This document shows positions 1 through 6,532 of a stretch of DNA of 8,094 nucleotides, one piece after another. This stretch comes from Rickettsia typhi (GTDB lineage Bacteria; Pseudomonadota; Alphaproteobacteria; Rickettsiales; UBA1997). The position numbers were made by a program, and so were the translations under genes. The notes below the pieces were generated by a model. That model worked only from the letters and a program-made list of their open reading frames with translations. It was not told the origin of the DNA and did no database searches. The number at the start of each line of letters is the position of its first letter. Within the stretch, counting starts at the first letter, position 1. The stretch is taken from assembly GCA_945902255.1 (NCBI GenBank), contig CAMDMO010000069.1, positions 1 to 8,094 on the forward strand. The letters run 5' to 3'.

Positions 1-390
1 GATTTTTTACAAAAATGTCGTCAAAAATTTCCTCAAATAAAAATTATTAAAGCAATTAAAATTGGTGAAAAAAAAGATTTAGAAAAAGCAAAAGAGTTTG
101 AAAATTTTTGTGATTTTTTGCTATTTGACAGCAAGGTTATTGGCGAAGAGGGTGGAAGTGGGAAAAAATTCGATTGGAAAATTATGCAAAATTTTACCAG
201 TAAAAATCCTTGGTTTTTATCTGGTGGATTAAATATAGAAAATATAAAAGAAGCCCTAGAAATATCAGGTGCTACAAGGATTGACATTTCATCTGGCATT
301 GAAGAAATTCGCGGAAAAAAATCGTCAAAATTAATCGCAGAATTAATGAATTATTTAAGATCTAACAATATTTATGACCTCAAGAATTAG
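1..390 (+). CDS. trpF: Phosphoribosylanthranilate isomerase, C-terminal part (5' end outside window)
   Basis: This is the 3' part of a gene open from base 1 in frame 1 to the TAG at 388-390, giving 129 codons of a protein normally about 200-220 residues long. TrpF is a cytoplasmic (beta/alpha)8-barrel enzyme that isomerises N-(5'-phosphoribosyl)anthranilate to CdRP in tryptophan synthesis. The fragment shows the family's second half in order: FPQIKIIKAIKI, then DFLLFDSK with the Asp (codon 127-129) that matches the family's general acid, GGSGKKFDW as the phosphate-side loop, WFLSGGLNIENI, and DISSGIEEIRGKKS near the C terminus. The N-terminal half with the catalytic Cys lies outside the window, so activity cannot be judged. 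A TTG at 118 is only an internal codon, because homology continues upstream of it. The end overlaps the following transporter by 17 bp, suggesting co-transcription. No other trp gene is visible here. Confidence 0.9.
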   Translation, partial: DFLQKCRQKFPQIKIIKAIKIGEKKDLEKAKEFENFCDFLLFDSKVIGEEGGSGKKFDWKIMQNFTSKNPWFLSGGLNIENIKEALEISGATRIDISSGIEEIRGKKSSKLIAELMNYLRSNNIYDLKN

Positions 391-2335
391 AAATTTTTTA
401 TTTGGAAATCCGCGCGACCCTTTTGACAAGGAAACTAGAAGAAGCATTTCACTAGTTGCATTTTTTGCTTGGGTTGGGCTTGGAGCTGATGGAATTTCAT
501 CATCTTGTTATGGTCCTGAAGAGGCTTTTTTAGCGCTTGCATCCCATCAATCTTTGGCAATTTATTTAGCGATCGCAACAGCGATTACAGTTTTTATTAT
601 TTCTTACGCCTATACTCAAGTTATTGAGCTTTTTCCAAATGGTGGTGGTGGATATCGCGTTGCAACAAAGTTGCTTGGAAAGCATGCCGGACTTGTTTCA
701 GGATCTGCTCTAATTATTGATTATGTATTAACTATTTCGATTTCAGTTGCTAGTGGAGTTGATGCAATTTTTTCTTTTTTACCGCCTTATTTGCAGCAAG
801 GAAAATTAGTTTTAGCCTTACTATTAGTGGTTTTGTTGGCCTTTTTGAATTTGCGTGGAATGAAAGAATCGATTAAATTTTTATTACCAATTTTCCTTGG
901 ATTTATTATTACGCATTTTTCTTTAGTGGTTTATGGAATTATTTCTCATCATAGCGGATTATCTCAACTAGTGCCTCAAGCAATAGCAGAAACAAAAGAA
1001 GTTGGTGATTCTATGGGCTGGATTTTTGCTTTGTCACTTTTCTTAAAAGCGTTTTCGATGGGCGGTGGTACTTATACCGGCTTAGAAGCTGTTTCTAATA
1101 ATGTTAATACTTTATCTGAGCCAAGAGTTAGAACCGCAAAATTAACCATGTTTTTAGTGGCGATTTCTTTAGCTTTTATGGCAGCTGGAATCATTTTAAC
1201 TTACTTGCTTTGGGGTGTTGAAAAGGTTGATGGTCAAACATTAAACGCCACTACTTTTTACATCATAACAGAAACTTGGCAAATTAATGGCGTGGAATTG
1301 GGTCAATTCATTGTGCCGATAGTTTTATTGCTTGAAGCTGGATTATTGTTGGTTGCGGCAAATTCAGGATTTTTAGCTGGCCCAAATGTGGTGGCAAACA
1401 TGGCAAATGACGAATGGATGCCAAAATCTTTCAGCTCTCTTTCAAGCAGATTGGTAGTAAAAAATGGCATAATATTCATGGCAATTGCCGCAATAATTAC
1501 TTTGATAATTACTGGCGGTTCAGTGCATTTATTGGTGGTGCTTTATTCAATTAATGTATTTATTACTTTTTCAATGTCGCTTTTAGGGCTTAGCATTTAC
1601 TGGCTTCGTCATCGTAAAAGAAAATCTCACTGGAAAGAAAAATTATTTATTTCTGCAGTTGGTTTTATTTTGTGTTTTGCAATTTTAATGATCACTATTT
1701 TTGAAAAATTTTACGAAGGCGGTTGGGTAACTTTATTGATCACTTCTGTTTTTGTTGCAATCGGATTAGCGATTAAAAGAATGTATCGCAAACTTAAAAT
1801 GCGCTTGATGCAAAAAGAGATGGAATTTTATGGATATGATATTGCACCAGATATTGAGCCGGTTGGAGGTGTTGACAAATCAGCGCCAACCGCAGCAATT
1901 ATTGTTGATCAAACTTTTGGTAGTGGCATGAATTGCTTGATTGAAATTAAAAAACTTTTCCCTGGAATCTTTAAAAATTTTATTTTTGTAACGGTTGGAG
2001 AAGTTGATTCAAATAACTTTAGCGAAGAAAAAAGATGGCGCGACATGAGAAATAAAACCAAAGCTATTTTGCGCAAATATAAAAACTACTGCAACGCCAA
2101 CGGTCGTTTCGCTAAAGCCTATGTTGGTTATGGCACTGATATTATAGAAAAACTTACGCAAATTACCGATCGCGTTTCTAAAGATTATCCAAATGCAGTG
2201 TTTTTTGGCACTAAATTTATTTTTGATGATGAAAATATTTTTACACAAATTCTTTACAACCACGTGTCTTATATAATGCAAAGAAGGCTACATGGCAGAG
2301 GTAAAAATATGGTTATATTGCCGATGAAAGTTTGA
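374..2335 (+). CDS. KimA-like APC-superfamily permease (probable K+ or amino-acid transporter)
   Basis: This is a 653-residue inner-membrane transporter. About 12 hydrophobic segments lie between residues 25 and 468, followed by a cytoplasmic domain of roughly 180 residues (about 470-653). From memory, the whole length lines up with Bacillus KimA (YdaO), a proton-coupled K+ importer: FLFGNP at the N terminus, GADGISSSCYG, FPNGGGGYRV, IDYVLTISISVASGVDA, YTGLEAVSN and the C-terminal domain all have counterparts. Residues placed like the KimA ion-site residues are kept: Asp39, Tyr46, Asp116-Tyr117, Glu238 and Tyr391. This favours K+ or another cation over a classical amino acid, but many relatives are annotated only as amino-acid permeases, so the substrate is open. 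The ATG at 374 lies inside the trpF end; it is chosen because FLFGNP right after it matches the family N terminus. No good ribosome site precedes it, so translational coupling to trpF is likely. A hairpin with a T run follows at 2367. Confidence 0.85.
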   Translation: MTSRIRNFLFGNPRDPFDKETRRSISLVAFFAWVGLGADGISSSCYGPEEAFLALASHQSLAIYLAIATAITVFIISYAYTQVIELFPNGGGGYRVATKLLGKHAGLVSGSALIIDYVLTISISVASGVDAIFSFLPPYLQQGKLVLALLLVVLLAFLNLRGMKESIKFLLPIFLGFIITHFSLVVYGIISHHSGLSQLVPQAIAETKEVGDSMGWIFALSLFLKAFSMGGGTYTGLEAVSNNVNTLSEPRVRTAKLTMFLVAISLAFMAAGIILTYLLWGVEKVDGQTLNATTFYIITETWQINGVELGQFIVPIVLLLEAGLLLVAANSGFLAGPNVVANMANDEWMPKSFSSLSSRLVVKNGIIFMAIAAIITLIITGGSVHLLVVLYSINVFITFSMSLLGLSIYWLRHRKRKSHWKEKLFISAVGFILCFAILMITIFEKFYEGGWVTLLITSVFVAIGLAIKRMYRKLKMRLMQKEMEFYGYDIAPDIEPVGGVDKSAPTAAIIVDQTFGSGMNCLIEIKKLFPGIFKNFIFVTVGEVDSNNFSEEKRWRDMRNKTKAILRKYKNYCNANGRFAKAYVGYGTDIIEKLTQITDRVSKDYPNAVFFGTKFIFDDENIFTQILYNHVSYIMQRRLHGRGKNMVILPMKV

Positions 2336-2366
2336 TCGACAAGCGCCAATAATGTTCTTGCGATGC

Positions 2367-2389
2367 ATCTTCTTAAATAGAAGATTTTT
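2367..2389 (+). terminator. Terminator-like hairpin behind the permease gene
   Basis: A 7-bp stem ATCTTCT (2367-2373) pairs with AGAAGAT (2379-2385) around a 5-base loop and runs into TTTTT on the + strand. It starts 32 bp after the permease stop. The position and T run suit a Rho-independent terminator for the trpF-permease transcript. The stem is short and AT-rich, so strength is doubtful. Confidence 0.45.
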
Positions 2390-2443
2390 GAGGATAAAAT
2401 TTAGGTAATAAGCCACTCATATCAGGATATAAGAAAGGTTTCT

Positions 2444-2479
2444 CGCTTAAATTTAGACCAAAAAGATGAAATTTAAGTG
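2444..2479. other. Second AT-rich hairpin in the convergent gap
   Basis: CTTAAATTT at 2446-2454 is the exact reverse complement of AAATTTAAG at 2469-2477. The stem extends by one G-T and one C-G pair to 2444/2479, with a 14-base loop. On the + strand TATGGTTTTT follows, so it could be a backup terminator. In such AT-rich DNA a chance match is quite possible. Confidence 0.25.
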
Positions 2480-2513
2480 TATGGTTTTTGATAATTGGCG
2501 TTAATTATACTCT

Positions 2514-2634
2514 AGCCTTAAGTTATCATCCAATCTCGAGTTATTATCCAGCCTCAAGTTTTTACATCAGTCTCAGTTGCCTAATCTCAAGTTATTTCCA
2601 GCCTCAGGTTATTATCTAGCCTCAGGTTGTCACC
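2514..2634 (+). repeat. Degenerate ~18-bp tandem units forming the left arm
   Basis: The arm divides into head-to-tail units close to AGCCTCAAGTTATTATCC. They start at about 2514 (AGCCTTAAGTTATCATCC), 2532 (AATCTCGAGTTATTATCC), 2550 (19 bases, ending TTTTTACATC), 2569 (a shortened 13-base unit, AGTCTCAGTTGCC), 2582 (TAATCTCAAGTTATTTCC), 2600 (AGCCTCAGGTTATTATCT) and 2618 (AGCCTCAGGTTGTCACC, which runs into the C/G hairpin). The right arm carries the same series inverted but one unit shorter, consistent with slippage after the arms arose. Confidence 0.8.
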
Positions 2635-2651
2635 CCGTCGAATGACGGGGT
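2632..2651. repeat. C/G-rich palindromic hairpin, left copy
   Basis: An 8-bp perfect stem ACCCCGTC / GACGGGGT closes a 4-base GAAT loop. It is far richer in G and C than its surroundings. Short C/G-rich palindromes of this kind are widespread between genes in Rickettsiales. No T run follows on either strand, so it is not a standard intrinsic terminator. Confidence 0.85.
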
Positions 2652-2705
2652 CCATCTAGTCACGAATTCTTAACTTAATTTAAAATCAAGATCTTTGCGA
2701 AATAG

Positions 2706-2725
2706 ACCCCGTCATTCGACGGGGT
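2706..2725. repeat. C/G-rich palindromic hairpin, right copy
   Basis: The same 8-bp stem as the left copy occurs here with loop ATTC, so this copy is inverted relative to the first. The two copies face each other across the 52-bp centre of the large inverted repeat. They can fold as two small hairpins or pair with each other at the base of the large one. Confidence 0.85.
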
Positions 2726-2880
2726 GACGCCTGAGGTTGGAAATAACTTGAGATTAGGCAACTGAGACTGATGTAAAAACTTGAGGCTGGATAATAACTC
2801 GAGATTGGGTTACGCTTAAGGCTATAATAACCTGCAACTAGGTGTGTTTTTGATGAGGATATTTAGTGGTGACTTTTAAC

Positions 2881-5800
2881 CTATCTACCTACCCCTTCGC
2901 CACCTCCAACGACGCCTCTTCTAACTTGATCTGCGTGCTTCTGAGCAGGCTTCCTTGAAAAAGTGTCGAGCAATCTTGCTACCGTACCTTTTTGAGGAAG
3001 TTCAGTACTTTCTTCTGGAGCATGAGTGCCGTCATCTAACGAAATATCTTCAAGATCGCCCACATCTCTCACATCTTGAGATGAAGCATCGCTTCCAGTT
3101 GAGAATGAGGTGCCTCTGCCTTTTGCACTATTAGACGACCTATCTTCCTCATGGCCTTGCAGACCAGCTCGAACTGCAGCCATTTCTGGCGAATCAATTA
3201 TTTTAGCCATGGCAGGATCATGAGTATGATCTGCAGCATGAGTGCTTTCGCCAACAACGCCGCTGGCAGCAACTCCACTTTCTTTTGTTGCAGCTTGAGT
3301 TTGTTCTGGTTGTGGAATAGAAGTTTCTGATACATTATCGTTGGCAGCCCTTCTTGCCAACGCAGCTTCTTGTCCTCTAGTATCTTTATGAAATCCTCCG
3401 ATAGTAGCTTCTTCGCCTTCTGCTGGATGGGTATGATTATCTGCAAATTCAGAAGATTTTTCAACTAACCCCGATAAATTAGCATTTCTTCCATCCTTAC
3501 CAAGGTGCTCGGTAAATTTTTTACGACCTTTATATGCTTTCAGAGCCGAAATAACATTACCAACGCCTAAGATATTTTCACGTCTAGTACCAAAACACCC
3601 AGCAGAAGATCCGCAAGAAAAACTACCACCAGCTTGCTGCGCAGTATGACCACCAGAAACTATGGCTTTATCTACGCTTGCAGTTGAAACGCCTAATTTT
3701 TCTGCAACGGCAGACGAAGATCCATCATGTGCTCTAAGGCCGGTTCTATCTTTTCCGCTGGCACACATGAAAATTGATTCTCGGGCCTGAAGGTTAGGAA
3801 GGCCGGTAATCTCATTACCATTTTCTTTGGCACCAACAATTTGCCGACCTAATTTTCCAAAAAGAGTGGAGGCTTCAAGACTTGCATTTCCTTCTCCACG
3901 CGTAAAAACTGAATCCTGCATTCTATCCGAGCTTTTTCTTAGTCCAATCGCTGTATCAACTATTCCGCAAGAAGCTTCATCCATTACATGGGCAGCTTGC
4001 AGGCGATCCATAGCTTTTTCAGGGCTAAAAAACACTCTTCTAAAGGTATTAATCGGACTGGTAACTGCTCTGCGCAATCTGCCAAAAAAACTTCCTGGTT
4101 TTGGTTCTAAATGAGCTTTAAGAGTTGCAATATCTCCGGCATGAGCGGGATTTGCTGCGGCTGTGGCAGAAAGGCTGGAACTAACATCTCCTAAAACTGA
4201 AGACACGCCGTCAAGCACGTTTGATGCACTACCAATTCTTGCCGCATTAAAAGCAGTATTAATATATTCGCCACCAGCAGCACTTACAGATTTCCCTAAT
4301 TGAGTAATGATATCAACATCGCGTTCTTTTCCGGTTTTTTTAACCCCGCGAATTACTTGGTGGGAATTAAGGCTGTTTACTTGTGGAATTATATCTTTTC
4401 CAATCCATTCTCTAAATTGATCGGTATTTTGATCAGAAATTCCTTGTCTTGCTGATTTATCTCTTGCAACAGAAGCAAGGGTTCCAGCGTGCTTTTCTTG
4501 TGCAACTACTTCCATCTGACCATCAGGACCAACTACGGCGGTGGTCTTTTCAAAAGCATTTTTCATACCAACCAATTGCCATAATTGGGTTGGTATAGTG
4601 TGTGCTCCATCCATAATTGCAGGAACATATTTTAAGCATAATTCTCGTTCCCACCAAGTCATTGAATTGAACCAGGCAGGTCGATCAGCTTCGTTTTCTG
4701 CAGTAATTGATAGATATTCATCTCTTTGTTCTTGAGTTAGCTCTCTATATCCAACTTCAGCTTCAACAATTGCGTGAGGAATCCCGTCTTTATCAGTTGC
4801 AGTGGTAAGAGTTGCAACATCATAATGCTGAGTAGATAATCCTTGAAAATCTTTAGCGATGTTTAATTTTTCATCTATATGTTCAACTCCGCGAGCAGTA
4901 AAGAGTGCGCCAATTCTATCCATTGCACCAGGTGTGCCAATAATTTCTCCGGCTTTATTTCGTTTGGCATAAATTGAGGTGGCTAAGACACCTTCTTGTT
5001 TTAACCTTTCATCTAAATTAAGTGATAATTCATCTTTAGGAAAAGTTGCCATGAAATCAGAAGCTTGCTGCAATATTTCAGCCTTTAAATCTGGTAAGCC
5101 TTCAATTTCAGCCATATCTAAAGCGGCTCTAACCATGTTTAAATATTGAATCTGAAAAGCTTCGGGTCCTCTTTTTAAATCAGGTGAGCAATTTCTGGCA
5201 TCTCTAACTATAACCGGAACTCCAGTTTCTCCTTGAGCTTCAACTAAAGAAATTCCGCTTCTTGCATCGCGGGCTCTTTCCAAATCTTTCATTGCATCTG
5301 AGATGGCTGATTTAGGATCAGGAGAATCAGTGGCAGTTGCAATTATATCAGAAGCTCTGCTTTGAAGTTCATCTACAGTAGCAGAGGGTAAGGGCTGAGG
5401 AAAGCGTTCAATATAATTCTGCACCTGAGCCATAGTGGCATTACGATCCGTAACAAATTTATCTTTGGCGGAAGGAAGTGAAGCTCTTTCTGCTCTATCT
5501 AATAAAAACCGATCTGCAACCAATTGTTCTCTTGAGGGGGTAAAAGCTCTTTCTGCTCTATCAAGTAAAAGTGGAACTTGCGCAGGGTCTAATTGGTTTG
5601 CGGTAGTATCTCTAAATTCAGATGAGGATGATCTAAGTTCGAGTGGAATATCTTTGGCAGAATAATGTTTAACCGCGTCCCCAACATTTGCTACTGAGTC
5701 AAATATTGCAACTAAGGATTCTTGAGCTTTAGCATTTACAGCGGCAGTGGTATAGCTAGCTAGTTCTTGTCCTGCTTTTTCAAAAATTTCAGCTATTTTT

Positions 5801-6396
5801 TTTCGCGATTCTTCTGGCATGCTAACTTTTTCAGCCATTGCGCTAATTTCTGTCATTCTTGCAGTAAGAAATGTTTGAATTTTCGCTCTATCTTCTGCAA
5901 CTTTTGTAGGAGGAGTGTTGGCATCATGTGCCGCAGATCTTCCTATATATCCAGTAAATTGACGCTTTGCTCCCGCTAATTGATCGGCTTCATTGCTGAT
6001 GGAGATATTTTTTACTAAATCAGAAAACCCCACCCCACCTTGATCTATTAATTCAATTCCTATTGGTGATTTTATGGCCTGCAAAAAGGCGTTTAGACTT
6101 GAATTGGATAGTGGATTTGGAAAGGAAGGATTTTCTCTAGCATTTGTTACAAAATATTCACCAATGGCAAATTCCATTTCTTCAGGAGACATTTCCTGAT
6201 CTTGATTTGGAAAAATTTGAGAAATTAAAGTTAGAGTTGCATTATACACTTCCGATCTTTGTTCTAGATCTTTGCGCTCATCTTCTGAAACCATTAGCCC
6301 TGATGGTGAAGGTACGAATGCAAGAGATTGCATATATTGCGCAATAGTTTTTGCCATGTTTTGTAGAGATAAATTAAATTGAGATCCCGCGATCAT
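2881..6396 (-). CDS. Large putative effector with SopB/SidF-like CX5R phosphatase motif
   Basis: This 1171-residue protein is not one I recognise as a named gene. Its clearest motif is CASGKDRTG, with Cys878 and Arg884 (bases 3745-3765). It matches the CX5R loop (usually CKSGKDRTG) of SopB, IpgD and Legionella SidF, effectors that dephosphorylate phosphoinositides or inositol phosphates. Downstream, residues 914-936 form a Gly/Ser/Cys-rich block starting SGGHTAQQ that may correspond to the conserved SGN...Q...TG segment of SopB-like enzymes. INTAFNAARIG (around 708-722) weakly recalls their upstream FN motif. Residues 1-700 are mostly helical and polar, with a 21-residue tandem duplication at 277-318. 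Residues from about 945 are Ser/Gly/Glu-rich and probably disordered, ending in a basic tail (SRKPAQKHADQVRRG). No signal peptide or membrane segment is seen, so export would need a type IV or other dedicated system (inference). The ATG at 6396 has no Shine-Dalgarno; Met14 (6357) is an alternative start. GC is visibly higher than in neighbouring genes. The SopB-type assignment rests mainly on one motif. Confidence 0.7.
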   Translation of the reverse strand: MIAGSQFNLSLQNMAKTIAQYMQSLAFVPSPSGLMVSEDERKDLEQRSEVYNATLTLISQIFPNQDQEMSPEEMEFAIGEYFVTNARENPSFPNPLSNSSLNAFLQAIKSPIGIELIDQGGVGFSDLVKNISISNEADQLAGAKRQFTGYIGRSAAHDANTPPTKVAEDRAKIQTFLTARMTEISAMAEKVSMPEESRKKIAEIFEKAGQELASYTTAAVNAKAQESLVAIFDSVANVGDAVKHYSAKDIPLELRSSSSEFRDTTANQLDPAQVPLLLDRAERAFTPSREQLVADRFLLDRAERASLPSAKDKFVTDRNATMAQVQNYIERFPQPLPSATVDELQSRASDIIATATDSPDPKSAISDAMKDLERARDARSGISLVEAQGETGVPVIVRDARNCSPDLKRGPEAFQIQYLNMVRAALDMAEIEGLPDLKAEILQQASDFMATFPKDELSLNLDERLKQEGVLATSIYAKRNKAGEIIGTPGAMDRIGALFTARGVEHIDEKLNIAKDFQGLSTQHYDVATLTTATDKDGIPHAIVEAEVGYRELTQEQRDEYLSITAENEADRPAWFNSMTWWERELCLKYVPAIMDGAHTIPTQLWQLVGMKNAFEKTTAVVGPDGQMEVVAQEKHAGTLASVARDKSARQGISDQNTDQFREWIGKDIIPQVNSLNSHQVIRGVKKTGKERDVDIITQLGKSVSAAGGEYINTAFNAARIGSASNVLDGVSSVLGDVSSSLSATAAANPAHAGDIATLKAHLEPKPGSFFGRLRRAVTSPINTFRRVFFSPEKAMDRLQAAHVMDEASCGIVDTAIGLRKSSDRMQDSVFTRGEGNASLEASTLFGKLGRQIVGAKENGNEITGLPNLQARESIFMCASGKDRTGLRAHDGSSSAVAEKLGVSTASVDKAIVSGGHTAQQAGGSFSCGSSAGCFGTRRENILGVGNVISALKAYKGRKKFTEHLGKDGRNANLSGLVEKSSEFADNHTHPAEGEEATIGGFHKDTRGQEAALARRAANDNVSETSIPQPEQTQAATKESGVAASGVVGESTHAADHTHDPAMAKIIDSPEMAAVRAGLQGHEEDRSSNSAKGRGTSFSTGSDASSQDVRDVGDLEDISLDDGTHAPEESTELPQKGTVARLLDTFSRKPAQKHADQVRRGVVGGGEGVGR
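5443..5568 (-). repeat. 63-bp in-frame tandem duplication inside the large gene
   Basis: Residues 277-297 (starting LLDRAERAFTPSREQ, ending VADRF) are followed directly by a second copy at 298-318 (LLDRAERASLPSAKD, ending VTDRN). LLDRAERA is identical in both copies and the rest is diverged. At DNA level GCTCTTTCTGCTCTATC occurs at 5483 and again at 5546, exactly 63 bp apart. Function is unknown; helical repeat units in a binding region are one possibility. Confidence 0.85.
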
Positions 6397-6532
6397 ACTA
6401 GATTGCTAGATAGACTGCTAAAGAATATCTAATAAAATGTATGCTATTTTTTAATTTGTTATAATTTGATACAATAGAGATTTATGGCTCAGAGGTTATA
6501 TAATGTAAATTTTAAATCCGTGGAATTTAGGT

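Larger units (their letters stand above)
2514..2823. repeat. Large imperfect inverted repeat with 70-bp perfect core arms
   Basis: The left arm runs about 2514-2652 and the right arm about 2705-2823, separated by 52 bp (2653-2704). Bases 2531-2600 are an exact reverse complement of 2738-2807 over all 70 positions, and an inner 24-base stretch (2629-2652 against 2705-2728) is also exact. Between these blocks the left arm has 18 extra bases (one added repeat unit) plus a one-base change and a one-base length difference. Outer parts match only in pieces, such as AGCCTTAAG at 2514 against CTTAAGGCT at 2815-2823, and a trace of one more unit continues to about 2833. The repeat lies between two converging genes and holds no coding sequence. 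In RNA or single-stranded DNA it would fold into a very long hairpin. It could be a palindromic mobile element, a transcription barrier between the convergent genes, or both. No transposase and no clear target-site duplication were seen. Confidence 0.95.

Noticed and set aside
2009..2281. A - strand open frame of about 90 codons within the transporter gene, and similar antisense or shifted frames in the large gene (for example 3827-4114 and 5435-5665).
   Set aside because: Each lies inside a gene with clear protein-family or motif support, and none shows a recognisable family itself.
2514..2634. A CRISPR array suggested by the regular ~18-bp repeats.
   Set aside because: The repeats are head-to-tail without unique spacers, are degenerate and too short, and no cas gene is present.
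6397..6532. A possible - strand promoter for the large gene (TTGTAT, then AAAAAT after 17 bases; or TATATA further upstream).
   Set aside because: The -35 matches are poor for every pairing tried, and AT-rich DNA gives many such hits. A promoter here is plausible but cannot be placed.
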